NCBI GenBank assembly: GCA_030532905.1
Contig: JAUNKE010000002.1
Span: 57,941-121,940, forward strand
DNA from: Peptostreptococcaceae bacterium
GTDB taxonomy: Bacteria > Bacillota > Clostridia > Peptostreptococcales > Filifactoraceae
Reading direction: 5' to 3'
Length of the DNA: 64,000 bases
Shown here: positions 8,829 through 17,968 of the stretch, in pieces
Layout: each line of letters begins with the position of its first letter
Position numbering within the stretch: the stretch's first letter is position 1
Notes under the pieces: generated by a model
Databases searched by the model: none
What the model was told of the DNA's origin: nothing
What the model saw: only the letters and a program-made list of their open reading frames with translations
Program-made: the position numbers and the translations under genes

Positions 8829-9017
8829 TTAAGTTCTTTTGTTTACCTTTTGTTTATGCTCTACGATTTTGTCAATTATCTCGTCAAGGCTTTCTTTGAC
8901 GATGTAGAACTCTTTGTTAATCAGCGTGATTTTGGATTCAGGAATAATATCAATTGTAACGATGTGGTTGCAGTTGAGTGCAAAACGCTCGTCATTCAGC
9001 TTTGTCAGCTTAATCAT
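8829..9017 (-). CDS. flbD: Flagellar FlbD/SwrD family protein
   Basis: This 62-residue protein belongs to the FlbD/SwrD family of small cytoplasmic proteins encoded between flgE and motA in many Firmicutes and spirochaete flagellar operons. In Bacillus subtilis SwrD increases flagellar power for swarming (family knowledge). The conserved pattern is MIKLTKLN, then FALNCNHIVTID and TLINKEFYIVKESLDEI. The C-terminal tail is basic. The start at 9017 has an AAAGGGG site. Confidence 0.9.
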   Translation of the reverse strand: MIKLTKLNDERFALNCNHIVTIDIIPESKITLINKEFYIVKESLDEIIDKIVEHKQKVNKRT

Positions 9018-9058
9018 TTCTTTCCCCTTTCCATCAAGGGAGATTGCTCTCCCTTTTT

Positions 9059-9997
9059 TTATCTCTTAATAGACATGATCTCTTCCAGCATTTGGTCGGA
9101 TACGGTGATGATTCTCGTATTCGCTTGGAATCCCCTTTGAGTCGTAATCATATCTGAAAACTCTCTCGCCAAGTCCACATTCGCCATCTCCAAACCGTTG
9201 GACATCACCTGTCCGGTTCCGCCTTGCCCCGCTTCAAAGGCTCTTACTTTTCCGACATTCTTTAACGCCTTATAGTATGGTCCCTGACTTTTTTCAAGCG
9301 CATTGGCATTCGGCACATTCGCGATCGCAATCTTTCCGATAACTACCGACTTGTTGGTGGTCGCATCGATTCCAAGAACGCTACCGTTGCTGTCGATACT
9401 GATGCTCGCCACATTCAATCGCTCCGTCGCTTCCGCATCGTAATTTCCTGTTTTGTTTTGAATTCGAATCGGTTTCAATTGCTCTAAATTAGGAGCAAAA
9501 GGATCGGTCGCCGTATTTTCATTGACGAATCCGTACACGACATATCCGTTCGAATCTACCAGATATCCTTCTCCATCGAGTTTGAAATCTCCCACTCTGG
9601 ATAAAAACAATTTGTCGATTTCGCCCTTATCATTATCGGTTGCATTTTTGACATGACCTGCTTGCCCGACGGTATCTTTTTTACCGACCATGAAAAGTCC
9701 CTGTCCGTCAATCATGACATCCGTCGGCGAATCGGTCGGTGCGTAAGAACCTGCCGTAAAGAGCAAATCCACCGATGCAATCTGTGAGCCGTATCCGACC
9801 TGAGATGCATTCTTTCCCCCGAATGTTTTGGAACCGTTGCTGGAACCTGACATTGTTTGATAAATGGATTCTTTGAAAGTCGCTCTTGCCGCTTTAAATC
9901 CATAGGTGTTGACATTCGCGATATTGTTACCGATTACATCCATCTTTGATTGATGCGATCTTAATCCGGATACTCCGGAAAACATTGATTTAATCAT
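9059..9997 (-). CDS. flgE: Flagellar hook protein FlgE
   Basis: FlgE polymerises into the flagellar hook. The 312-residue product has the N-terminal motif MIKSMFSGVSGLRSHQSKMD with GNNIANVNTYGFKA, a central variable domain, and the C-terminal helical motif SNGLEMANVDLAREFSDMI followed by RGFQANTRIITVSDQMLEEI. I chose the ATG at 9997 because it begins the conserved N-terminus and has a GAGAGGG site; a longer in-frame opening upstream (to 10048) encodes unrelated residues. It is shorter than many hook proteins, and FlgG-like proteins share these ends; operon position between the TIGR02530-type gene and flbD supports FlgE. Confidence 0.92.
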   Translation of the reverse strand: MIKSMFSGVSGLRSHQSKMDVIGNNIANVNTYGFKAARATFKESIYQTMSGSSNGSKTFGGKNASQVGYGSQIASVDLLFTAGSYAPTDSPTDVMIDGQGLFMVGKKDTVGQAGHVKNATDNDKGEIDKLFLSRVGDFKLDGEGYLVDSNGYVVYGFVNENTATDPFAPNLEQLKPIRIQNKTGNYDAEATERLNVASISIDSNGSVLGIDATTNKSVVIGKIAIANVPNANALEKSQGPYYKALKNVGKVRAFEAGQGGTGQVMSNGLEMANVDLAREFSDMITTQRGFQANTRIITVSDQMLEEIMSIKR

Positions 9998-10067
9998 ATT
10001 ATCCCTCTCTGCTGTCTTAGGTGGAGCGTACCGGTCCGCACACTCCATAGCCTCCTTCGCGGTCCGG

Positions 10068-10460
10068 CTATATCATGACAGCTCCATCTATATTTGTAAA
10101 AATATTATTTTTCATTTCCATGGTGTCCATGGAAGTTATCACTGTGCTGTTGGTCACATTGACGACAAAAGCGCCTTGCTTGCCGATAACGACAACATCT
10201 TTTATCCCCTTCGCTCTCGCTTTGTCAACGGCCGAACTGATATCACGCACCAAGCTGTTTTCAATCGGAATTCCTCTTTGTGCAGCGCGCTCCATCGCAT
10301 GTTTTGAGAATCGAACTTCCCTGTTCTCCAATTTCTCATTTAATAATTTTGAAAAACTGTTCTCTTTGCTTTGCTGAAGAATTCGATTTTGGATCTGATG
10401 ATTGTTCAGTGCGTTAATTTTCATCTGGTTAATTTCCAACGGTATCACTTCCTTCGACAA
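10068..10460 (-). CDS. TIGR02530-type flagellar operon protein
   Basis: A 130-residue protein of the family known only as a conserved 'flagellar operon protein' (TIGR02530), found between flgD and flgE in many Clostridia and Bacilli. The diagnostic stretch is FSKHAMERAAQRGI followed by a helix and the strands DVVVIGKQGAFVVNV and TVITSMD. The molecular function is not established; a role in hook assembly is inferred from its neighbours. The listed start is a TTG at 10460 with a GAGGGG site, overlapping flgD by 32 nt. An ATG at 10424, just past the flgD stop, is an alternative that would shorten the protein by 12 residues. Confidence 0.88.
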   Translation of the reverse strand: MSKEVIPLEINQMKINALNNHQIQNRILQQSKENSFSKLLNEKLENREVRFSKHAMERAAQRGIPIENSLVRDISSAVDKARAKGIKDVVVIGKQGAFVVNVTNSTVITSMDTMEMKNNIFTNIDGAVMI

Positions 10461-11160
10461 TATTCCCCTCTGTCTCCGGTTTTTCCCCTACTTGTTCGGA
10501 ACCATCTACCGGTGGTTTGTCTTCCACTTTGTTTTCCGGCGGTTGGTTTTCTCCGTTTTCTTCTCCGACCGGTGCGAACGGATTGTATCCCAACTTTCTT
10601 TCCAAATCCGACATCGGTTTCGGTCCGTTTTCTCCTAAATGTGCGGTTTTTGAACCGATTTCTCCGTTTGCTTTTTTCCCGCCTTTGATTTCATTTCCTT
10701 TTTCGTCCACGCGAATTGCATTTTCGGAATCCGGCAATTCACCGACCGCCATAATTTGACTCAGATTATAGCTTTTTCCTCCGACGAAAATAACCTGCTT
10801 TCCATTATACAGTCCGGCTCCCGTTACCTTACCAATCAATTGCTGAACTTTATTGTCCTCATCAATCTGTGCCAGTGTAACTTCTTTTCCCACCAACGAA
10901 GCGCTGTATGTGGTTGCCGCTACATCCGTCATCGTCGTCATCGCTTGCATAGTTGCCATCTGTGCCATCTGCGCCATCATTTCGGATTCGTTCAGCGGAC
11001 TGTTCATGTCCTGATTTCTGAGCTGCGCCGCCATCAACTTTAGAAAGTCATTGAGCTCGAGCGTCGTCTTGGTATTCGATTTGCTGTTTTGTTTTATCTT
11101 TCCGACTTCGGATGTCTTCGCATAATCTTTCCCATAGTTGCCCATCAATTCTACTGCCAT
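10429..11160 (-). CDS. flgD: Flagellar hook-capping protein FlgD with acidic proline-rich tail
   Basis: FlgD caps the growing hook and guides FlgE subunits into place. The N-terminal region carries the signature LNDFLKLMAAQLRNQDMNSP and the Met/Gln-rich helix that follows; residues about 75-140 (SASLVGKEVTLAQI, then GKVTGAGLYNGKQVIFVGGK) form the small beta domain typical of Firmicutes FlgD. The last 90 or so residues are a low-complexity acidic tail rich in Gly, Pro, Glu and Asn that is not part of the family core. The ATG at 11160 has a GGAAAGGAG site, 17 nt after fliK. Confidence 0.93.
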   Translation of the reverse strand: MAVELMGNYGKDYAKTSEVGKIKQNSKSNTKTTLELNDFLKLMAAQLRNQDMNSPLNESEMMAQMAQMATMQAMTTMTDVAATTYSASLVGKEVTLAQIDEDNKVQQLIGKVTGAGLYNGKQVIFVGGKSYNLSQIMAVGELPDSENAIRVDEKGNEIKGGKKANGEIGSKTAHLGENGPKPMSDLERKLGYNPFAPVGEENGENQPPENKVEDKPPVDGSEQVGEKPETEGNIVEGSDTVGN

Positions 11161-11177
11161 AGTTCTCCTTTCCTGAA

Positions 11178-12383
11178 TTATCCAATCGCAAAACCTTGTT
11201 CTTTCAAAGTCTGCTTCATCTGATGGATGAATTCATCGCTTTTTCTTTGTTCCTGTTTTTGATTATTCTGCTGTCGTCCCTGACCTTCGCCTCCCTGCTG
11301 CTGCAAATAATCATCGCTTCCCTGCTCGGCGAGCTGCACATTGACAGTCGTCGTTTTGCCGCCGTGGATATTTTCACTCAGATGGTCGATGTGCTTTTCC
11401 ATCAGCTCCATCGTCTTTTTGCTGCTGAAATGCATTTCCAACGCCGTCTCTCCTTTGTTGAAACTTACCTTGACCAAAATTTTTCCCAAATTTTTCGGGT
11501 CAAGCTCAATCTCATAGCTTTTTTCATCGGTTTGGATGATTTGAATTTTTTCATTCAGCTCTTCGACCAATTTCGGTGCCAATTGCTCCGGCTCCGCTAC
11601 TTTGATATAAATTTTTTCCGTTTCCGGCATTTCGCTTCCTTGCGGTGATATGATCGGCTGATAAATTTCTTTTTTGAATTCCTTTTCAAAAGTGATTTCG
11701 ACTTCCTTGCCGGTCGCCGTTTTGATTTCTTTTTTCAAATCGGCAATACTCGCTTCCTTGCTTATCGTCTTGATTTCCGGTTTCAACATCAGTGCATTGT
11801 CAAGCTTCTTTTGTAAATCGGTATCGCTTGCAATTCGCTCATGCTTTGCCGCCGCATCCCTGCGCTCGCTTCCTTGCGTCATTTGACTCTGTGCCGTTTG
11901 CCATCCTGTTACGATTGGCACGACTTCCCTGTCTATATTTTCATCCTTGACTTCCACTTCCCTGTGTGATTTGTCATCCTTGACCTCGACTTCCCTGTCC
12001 GCGTCCTTGCTTTTGACTTCCCTGTCTACATTCTCATCCTTGACAGTCGCATCCTTGCTTAATGAAATGACTTCCTTGCCTATTTTGTCATCCTTTACCT
12101 TGACTTCCCTGTCCGCATCCTTGCTCTCGACTTCCCTGTCTACATTCTCATCCTTGACAGTCGCATCCTTGCTCTCGACTTCCTTGTCCGTATCGTCATC
12201 CTTGACTGCGGCTTCCTTGCTCTTTGCCTCCTTGCTCATTTCTTTGGTTGCATCCTTGCGCCCTACATTTGCTTCCCTGCCTGCTTCAATCGCCTGCATC
12301 ATATCCCTAAACTTCGTGTTTGCTTCCCTGCTAACCGTTTTGTTTTGCGTCTGCAGATTCATCATTTTGTCCGTTATCTTCAT
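11178..12383 (-). CDS. fliK: Flagellar hook-length control protein FliK with repetitive charged N-terminal half
   Basis: FliK is the secreted ruler that sets hook length and triggers the FlhB specificity switch. The C-terminal domain (about 280-375) carries the hook-length motif ELDPKNLGKILVKVSFNKG and the helix MELMEKHIDHLSENI. The N-terminal half (about 40-160) is a run of degenerate Lys/Asp/Glu/Val repeats of the type KDx-DREVxxKD, partly conserved even at DNA level. I chose the ATG at 12383 (401 residues): the upstream GTG at 12401 would translate the GAAAGGAGGTGAG ribosome site itself. Repeat copy number could alter the ruler length. Confidence 0.9.
   Translation of the reverse strand: MKITDKMMNLQTQNKTVSREANTKFRDMMQAIEAGREANVGRKDATKEMSKEAKSKEAAVKDDDTDKEVESKDATVKDENVDREVESKDADREVKVKDDKIGKEVISLSKDATVKDENVDREVKSKDADREVEVKDDKSHREVEVKDENIDREVVPIVTGWQTAQSQMTQGSERRDAAAKHERIASDTDLQKKLDNALMLKPEIKTISKEASIADLKKEIKTATGKEVEITFEKEFKKEIYQPIISPQGSEMPETEKIYIKVAEPEQLAPKLVEELNEKIQIIQTDEKSYEIELDPKNLGKILVKVSFNKGETALEMHFSSKKTMELMEKHIDHLSENIHGGKTTTVNVQLAEQGSDDYLQQQGGEGQGRQQNNQKQEQRKSDEFIHQMKQTLKEQGFAIG
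12015..12173. repeat. Direct DNA repeat inside fliK (45 bp, 114 bp apart)
   Basis: The same 45 bp stretch occurs at 12015-12059 and again at 12129-12173, within a broader field of shorter degenerate repeats (about 11930-12240) marked by recurring CTTCCCTGTC and CATCCTTG strings on the plus strand. The offset of 114 bp equals 38 codons, so recombination between the copies would keep the fliK frame. Confidence 0.85.
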
Positions 12384-12412
12384 CTTCTCACCTCCTTTCA
12401 ATCAACTTTCTA

Positions 12413-12853
12413 TTAATTTGAGAGCATTTTGTTTGAAACAAATTCCTCAATAAATAGCTCTTGGCTTTTTTGCTCCAATTTGCTGTATTCTTTTTGCTTC
12501 TTTTCTTTAAGTCTTTCGATTGTGGAAGTTTCCATCTTCGCTTCAACCACTTCGGAGCGTTTGAGTTCTTCAAATTTTTTCAGCTCGTCCAATCGGTCAT
12601 TTTCTTTTTTGATTCGCTCCCCTAAAAATTTCATATACGATTCAAATCCGATCGCCTCAATCGCCGTCAAGCCGTGAATGCTTCTTTCTCTGAACTTGAC
12701 ATTGCATTCGCTGAATTCTTTTTGCAACTTGACGATGATTTCTTCCTGCTCCTTCACCGCATTGATTGCTTTTCCATGCTCGCCCTGTTTGCTGTCGAGT
12801 ATTCTTTCTTTATATCCGAGTACGGTGTCCAACGGAAAAATAAACTTTTTCAT
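12413..12853 (-). CDS. fliJ: Flagellar export chaperone/stalk protein FliJ
   Basis: FliJ is the coiled-coil stalk of the export ATPase FliI and a general chaperone of the export apparatus. The 146-residue product begins MKKFIFPLDTVLGYKERI, matching the family N-terminus, and the rest is a long Lys/Glu-rich coiled coil. I chose the ATG at 12853, which has a GGGGATAAAA spacing; an in-frame ATG 12 nt upstream lacks a ribosome site. Sequence conservation in FliJ is low, so position between fliI and fliK carries weight. Confidence 0.88.
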   Translation of the reverse strand: MKKFIFPLDTVLGYKERILDSKQGEHGKAINAVKEQEEIIVKLQKEFSECNVKFRERSIHGLTAIEAIGFESYMKFLGERIKKENDRLDELKKFEELKRSEVVEAKMETSTIERLKEKKQKEYSKLEQKSQELFIEEFVSNKMLSN

Positions 12854-12896
12854 TTTTATCCCCATTCTATGATTTAATCATAACTAATATATAATT

Positions 12897-14201
12897 CTAA
12901 TCCCCTAAAATATCAGCGAGCATTTCGAGCGTCTGCTGCATCGTAAAGCTCTCGCTGACCCCTTGCTTTAAAAAGCTGTTGATTTTATCAATTTTTGAAA
13001 TGGCATCATCCAATTTCGGATTGCTGCCGGATTTATATGCTCCGATGGAAATCAAATCCAAATTCTTTTCGTAGATGGATGAGATATCTCTCAGTTTGGA
13101 TGCGAGCATCTGATGCTCTTTGTCGGCGATGGTGCTCATCAATCGCGATATGCTCGCGTTGATGTCGATTGCCGGGAAGTGATTTTCATTTGCCAATCGT
13201 CTTGACAAAACGATATGCCCGTCGAGTATTCCTCGCACGATATCGGCAATCGGCTCATTGGTGTCATCCCCTTCAACCAAAACCGTATATACGCCGGTGA
13301 TGGAGCCGTTTTCAAATTTCCCCGAGCGCTCCAGAAGCTTCGGCATTTCTGCGTAGATGGAAGGAGTATATCCTCTCGCAATCGGCGGCTCGCCAATCGC
13401 CAATCCGATTTCCCGCTGTGCCATCGCAAATCGAGTGAGCGAGTCCATCATCAGAAGAACATCTTTTCCTTGGTCTTTGAAATATTCGGCAATCGCGGTT
13501 GCAACCATCGGGCATTTGAGTCGAAGCATCGCCGGCTGGTCGGATGTCGCTACCACGAGTATCGACCTCGCCAAGCCTTCAGGTCCCAAGTCCTTTTCGA
13601 TGAATTCCCGAACCTCACGCCCCCGCTCTCCGACGAGTGCAATCACATTGATGTCCGCCTTTACATTTTTGGCAATCATTCCCAAGAGTGTACTTTTTCC
13701 AACTCCGGAGCCTGCAAAAATTCCGACCCTCTGTCCTTTTCCGATGGTCAAAATCCCGTCGATGGCTTTGACTCCGAACTCCAATTTCTCCTGAATGGGC
13801 GGTCTGGTCAGCGGATTGGTATATTTGCTGTCTACATAGCGATGTCCTTCCGCCTTGAAGCTCACGCCGACATCGATGGGATTTCCCATCGCGTCAATCA
13901 CTTTTCCTTTCAGCCCTTCGCCAACCGGAATCTTCAATCGGTTTCCGGTGTTGCGAATAAAACTTCCGGATGAGATTCCGCTGATATTTTCATACGGCAT
14001 CAGCAGAATTTTATTTTCTTTAAATCCGACGACTTCGGCGGGAATATGTTTGTCCATACTCTCGGAATATATCATTCCGATATCGCCGATGGTCGCTTTG
14101 TCACCCGATGCCTCAATCGCCATGCCGACGATGTTTTCGATTTTCCCGATATGACTTACGGTTTCGATATTGGCAATTCGTTTGATGATATCTTTATACA
14201 T
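12897..14201 (-). CDS. fliI: Flagellum-specific export ATPase FliI
   Basis: FliI is the F1-ATPase-like hexameric ATPase of the flagellar export apparatus. The 434-residue protein has the Walker A motif GSGVGKST (about 164-171), the segment ALVGERGREVREFIE, the Walker B region DVLLMMDSLTRFAMAQREIG and the sequence GEPPIARGYTPSIYAEMPKL, all typical of FliI/YscN. Length is normal. The start at 14201 has only a weak GGTG site but follows fliH by 7 nt, so translational coupling is likely. Confidence 0.97.
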   Translation of the reverse strand: MYKDIIKRIANIETVSHIGKIENIVGMAIEASGDKATIGDIGMIYSESMDKHIPAEVVGFKENKILLMPYENISGISSGSFIRNTGNRLKIPVGEGLKGKVIDAMGNPIDVGVSFKAEGHRYVDSKYTNPLTRPPIQEKLEFGVKAIDGILTIGKGQRVGIFAGSGVGKSTLLGMIAKNVKADINVIALVGERGREVREFIEKDLGPEGLARSILVVATSDQPAMLRLKCPMVATAIAEYFKDQGKDVLLMMDSLTRFAMAQREIGLAIGEPPIARGYTPSIYAEMPKLLERSGKFENGSITGVYTVLVEGDDTNEPIADIVRGILDGHIVLSRRLANENHFPAIDINASISRLMSTIADKEHQMLASKLRDISSIYEKNLDLISIGAYKSGSNPKLDDAISKIDKINSFLKQGVSESFTMQQTLEMLADILGD

Positions 14202-14208
14202 AATGCAC

Positions 14209-14979
14209 CTAAATTCGTCCGGAGCTTAGGATTTCTCGAATATTTGCAATCTGTGTGTTCGCACTTGCATCGAGCACCTTGTCCGGCAATTCGATGATGC
14301 AGGTTCCCGCCACTTCGCCTTCCATCACAATAATTTTGATATGGTCGGACAGATAGGAAATTTCTTCCAACAAGTTGGTGTCGCCTTGCACCATTAGCTG
14401 TGAATCCGTTTTTGAAATATAGATTTTCGCCCACTCTCTGCTCTGCATTCCTTCCGTTGCCGAAAGTATCATTCGCTTGATGATATCGCCGCTCGACTTG
14501 AGACTGACATGAACGACTTTTTCCGCCACCGAAATGGCGATGTCTTTCAAATCCTCTTGATATCGGTTGAGAATGTCCTGTTTTTTCTCTTCGGTATGCT
14601 CAAGAATTCTTTTCAAATCGCTCAAAAGCTCATTGCTCTCTCGTCGTACCTGTCGTGTTCCTTCTTGCAGGGCTTCTTCAAATCCTTTATCCGAGCCGTC
14701 GCTGTAGCCTTTTTGATATCCCGCTTCATAACCTTGCTTACTCGCTTCATCCTTGAGCTCCTGCGCCACAATTTCGGCATCTTGCAGGATGATTTCCGCC
14801 TGCTCTTCCAATTTTTTGATTTCATCCAGCAATCGTTGCTTTTTCTCGGAGAGCTCTTCCATACCGTATTCTTCGGTTTCTTCGACCTCGACCTTTTCTT
14901 CAATGTCATCAAAACCTTGCAACACATCGTAGCTGATGATATGGGCGTCGGTATTTGCTTTTTTTATCAGATTAAACAA
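14209..14979 (-). CDS. fliH: Flagellar export apparatus protein FliH
   Basis: FliH is the peripheral stator-like regulator of the FliI ATPase and links it to the C-ring. The product is an acidic coiled-coil protein with a Gln/Glu-rich helix (EEQAEIILQDAEIVAQELK), a glycine-containing repeat (GYEAGYQKGYSDGSDKGFEE, the GxxxG-type segment of FliH) and a C-terminal domain with AISVAEKVVHVSLKSS. The start is uncertain: the TTG at 14979 has an AAGGA site 8 nt away and gives MFNLIKKA, while a GTG at 14997 lacks a good site. Both overlap or abut the end of fliG. Confidence 0.88.
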   Translation of the reverse strand: MFNLIKKANTDAHIISYDVLQGFDDIEEKVEVEETEEYGMEELSEKKQRLLDEIKKLEEQAEIILQDAEIVAQELKDEASKQGYEAGYQKGYSDGSDKGFEEALQEGTRQVRRESNELLSDLKRILEHTEEKKQDILNRYQEDLKDIAISVAEKVVHVSLKSSGDIIKRMILSATEGMQSREWAKIYISKTDSQLMVQGDTNLLEEISYLSDHIKIIVMEGEVAGTCIIELPDKVLDASANTQIANIREILSSGRI

Positions 14980-15973
14980 TGATATCGTCCTTTCCACCTT
15001 TGGAAATCACAATCTGTCCTTCTTCTTCCAATCGTCTGATGACCGCTACCACACGCTGTTGTGCTTCTTCGACATCCTTTAGGCGTAAGTTGGTTGTAAT
15101 TTCCAGCTCGTCCTTGATATTCTCCGCCATTCGACTGGACATATTGGCAAAGATGAGCGCGTTGACTTCCGGATTGGAGCCTTTGAGTGCATATACCAAA
15201 TCCTTGACTTCGCACTCTCGAACAAATATCTGAATGGATCGTGCGTCCAAGTTGATGATGTCCTCGAATACGAACATTTTCTTTCGAATCGTATCCGCCA
15301 ATTCGTGATCCCGCTCTCCCAATTCATCAAAGATATATCGCTCGTTGCTTCGGTCGATATTGTTCATTACATCGGCGATAAAGTCGATTCCGCCGATTCT
15401 TGTGTAATCCGATGTCAGCACCGATGAGAATCGCTTCTTCAATTCACTTTCGACAATTTTAATCGCCTCCGGTGATGCACTCTCCATTTTGGCAATTCGC
15501 TCGACAACCTCAATTTTTTTGGTCTCCGGCAATTCCGCAATGACCGCCGCGGTGTTGCGTGCATCCACATAGGATAGCACTAGTGCAATAACCTGTGGTC
15601 TTTCATGCTGCAATACGGAGAACAGGTTTTTGCTGTCCGCCTTACGAATATAATCGAAGGATTTTATTTTCAAACTCTTGGTCGCTTTGTCGAGCAACTG
15701 ATTTGCGGTCTGCTCATCAAAAGCGGATTCCAATACCGTTCTTGCATATTCCATTCCGCCTTCGGTCACGACCTTTTGTGTCAAACACATTTTGTAAAAA
15801 TCGTCCAACACTTCTTCGGTGTCCTCGACCGACACATATCCCAGCTTCGCAATCTCAATCGTCAGCTGCTCAATGTCGTCTTCGGAAAGGTATTTGTAGA
15901 TTTTGGATGCTTTATCCACGCCGAGCGAGACGATGACCGCCGCCGCTCTTTGCGGTGCCGATAATTTATTCAT
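14972..15973 (-). CDS. fliG: Flagellar motor switch protein FliG
   Basis: FliG sits on top of the C-ring, binds FliF and transmits torque from the MotA/B stators. The 333-residue protein has the expected three armadillo-like parts, with the LQHERPQVIALVLSY motif in the middle domain and KKMFVFEDIINLDARSIQIF in the C-terminal torque domain. The start at 15973 has a GAGGGGAGGG site and overlaps the end of fliF by 8 nt, suggesting translational coupling. Confidence 0.97.
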   Translation of the reverse strand: MNKLSAPQRAAAVIVSLGVDKASKIYKYLSEDDIEQLTIEIAKLGYVSVEDTEEVLDDFYKMCLTQKVVTEGGMEYARTVLESAFDEQTANQLLDKATKSLKIKSFDYIRKADSKNLFSVLQHERPQVIALVLSYVDARNTAAVIAELPETKKIEVVERIAKMESASPEAIKIVESELKKRFSSVLTSDYTRIGGIDFIADVMNNIDRSNERYIFDELGERDHELADTIRKKMFVFEDIINLDARSIQIFVRECEVKDLVYALKGSNPEVNALIFANMSSRMAENIKDELEITTNLRLKDVEEAQQRVVAVIRRLEEEGQIVISKGGKDDIIV

Positions 15974-17633
15974 CTTCGCCCTCCCCTCTTAGCCATGAAC
16001 GAAGCAGCTGCGCCGAAATTTCCGGATTGTCCATTGCAAAGTCTCGAATATTATTTCGAAGCTCCAATGTTTTTTCATTTTTGATGCTGATAATCTCCGG
16101 CTCCGCTTCCTGCTCATTTTCATAAACCACTCTCGGTTGAGAACCGACTTGCAGTGCCGCCATTTTCTTTTTACGCTTTTTGCGAAGAATAACGGACACG
16201 ATGATGGTCATCAACAAAGCGAATATGAATGCCGCCGCTCCGCCGATAATCCATATCTTATACTGGTCTAAAGGACTCTGAGGCTCCGGAGGTGCTACCT
16301 GTTCCGCATTCGGATCGTAGAATGAACCGGTGACCACCGTAATTTTGCTCGTCTGATTTTCTTTGGCAATCCCTGCCGCATTTCCGACCAGATTGATGAC
16401 ATCTTCTTTGGCGATTCCCGGACTGCCGTTGGTGTTGAGCGATACTGAAATCATCATGTCCTCTATAATTCCGCTATCCACCTGAGTCTGCTCTTTGATT
16501 TGATTCACCAGATAGTCGATATCGTTTTGATTGATGATGTGTTGCTCATTTCCGTTGATATTGATGGAGCCGTAAATCGGCACATCCGCATTGGATTCCG
16601 TTCCCGCGACGCCTCCCTGCTGCTTCGGGTCTCTCGTTACTTCCTGATTGATGGATTCACGAGACGGAATTCCTCTGAGATTTGTCTTTTCTTTATTCTC
16701 TTGATTTTCTTCATTCGCCTGATTTTGTTCGCCTTCCGCTTGCGGAGTTTTTTGTTGTTCTTCCTTTTGAAGCTCCGGCAACGAGTAGTTGATGGTTTCG
16801 CGAATTTTTTTGTTCATATCCACTTTCGCTTTTACAGATACTCGCACATTGTCTTCGCCGTAGAAAGGAGACAATACATTGATAACTTTCGACTTCACCG
16901 AGTTTTCAATTTGCGTTTCAAACTCGGAGCGAAGTTTTGCCAACTCCGATTGCAATGAATCCTTTTGCGAAACATCATTGCCTTCGCCGTCCAACACCGC
17001 CACATTCGCGATGTCCAGCTGCGGAATACTTTTGGAGACCAGTCGCTGAATTCCTTTCACCTGCTCCGGTGTCGGAGAACCCTTGTCATTCATAATGACG
17101 ACAACCGATGCGCTCGCCTGCGTTTTCTGGTTCGCATCCAGCACATATCGTCTGTCCTCGCCCAGCGCAATCGTTACTTTGGCATCCTTCACGCCGTCGA
17201 ACAATCGAATGGTGGCTCCGATTCGGTCTTGAAGTTCAAATAATTTATAATTATTTTTTTCAAAATCCGTTGTCATTAAATCAATATTGTTTTTGAATAT
17301 ATCGTAGGTGAATCCGCTCTTTGGATACCCTTCATATACCAGTTCCGCTTTGATGCGCTCTTCTTCTTTGGAATCTACCAAGATTTTTCCGCCATCCTGA
17401 TATTTATAACTGACCCCCTTGGACTGTAACTTTCCGATAATCTCGCTCGCTTCCTGCTCGTTCAGTCCGGTGAATAGAACATTGTAGGCCACTTTGTTGA
17501 GATAGACTGCAGTACCGACCGATATCAAAACAATCAGCAGAATCAGCGCTGCGATTTGTTTTTTTCGTTTGCTACTGATGCCGTCAAGCACATCCTTTGC
17601 TTTGTCCAAATAAAACTTGACCTTTTCATTCAC
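15966..17633 (-). CDS. fliF: Flagellar MS-ring protein FliF
   Basis: FliF forms the MS-ring, the membrane base of the flagellum. The 555-residue protein has a membrane helix near residues 25-45, two ring-building domains (with LFTGLNEQEASEIIGKLQ and IRLFDGVKDAKVTIALGE), a variable Gln/Glu/Asn-rich insert (about 300-345), a second membrane helix (about 455-478) and a C-terminal FliG-binding peptide (ISAQLLRSWL). The start is a GTG at 17633 with an AAGGGG site. fliE lies 21 nt upstream. Confidence 0.97.
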   Translation of the reverse strand: MNEKVKFYLDKAKDVLDGISSKRKKQIAALILLIVLISVGTAVYLNKVAYNVLFTGLNEQEASEIIGKLQSKGVSYKYQDGGKILVDSKEEERIKAELVYEGYPKSGFTYDIFKNNIDLMTTDFEKNNYKLFELQDRIGATIRLFDGVKDAKVTIALGEDRRYVLDANQKTQASASVVVIMNDKGSPTPEQVKGIQRLVSKSIPQLDIANVAVLDGEGNDVSQKDSLQSELAKLRSEFETQIENSVKSKVINVLSPFYGEDNVRVSVKAKVDMNKKIRETINYSLPELQKEEQQKTPQAEGEQNQANEENQENKEKTNLRGIPSRESINQEVTRDPKQQGGVAGTESNADVPIYGSININGNEQHIINQNDIDYLVNQIKEQTQVDSGIIEDMMISVSLNTNGSPGIAKEDVINLVGNAAGIAKENQTSKITVVTGSFYDPNAEQVAPPEPQSPLDQYKIWIIGGAAAFIFALLMTIIVSVILRKKRKKKMAALQVGSQPRVVYENEQEAEPEIISIKNEKTLELRNNIRDFAMDNPEISAQLLRSWLRGEGEDE

Positions 17634-17654
17634 AATTAACTACCCCTTGTCAAC

Positions 17655-17957
17655 TTATAGATTTATTCTCATCATCTCATTATATGCTTCCATTGCTTTG
17701 TTTCTCAGTTGCACCATCAAATCGATGGACAGTTGGGCTTTGGTCGATGCAATCGTCAGATTGTGAAGATCGTCGCTTTGGCCGCTTGCCAGCAGATATT
17801 GTTCCATCTGCAATTCCTTATCCGTCTGTTTTACATTTTCAATCGCCTGTCGAAAAACATCTTCAAACATCGAGCCGCTTTTTTCCGCTTCCTGCGCTTT
17901 CCCGATTTTGTCAAGCTGCCCGATTGACTCCACCGCATGCATTGGTTTAATAAACAT
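17655..17957 (-). CDS. fliE: Flagellar hook-basal body protein FliE
   Basis: FliE joins the MS-ring to the rod. The 100-residue protein has the family pattern FEDVFRQAIENVKQTDKELQ, a short linker, and the C-terminal helical region SDDLHNLTIASTKAQLSIDL followed by LRNKAMEAYNEMMRINL. The start at 17957 has a GGAGGCGG site and flgB lies 11 nt upstream, with no flgC between them. Confidence 0.95.
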   Translation of the reverse strand: MFIKPMHAVESIGQLDKIGKAQEAEKSGSMFEDVFRQAIENVKQTDKELQMEQYLLASGQSDDLHNLTIASTKAQLSIDLMVQLRNKAMEAYNEMMRINL

Positions 17958-17968
17958 CGTCCGCCTCC

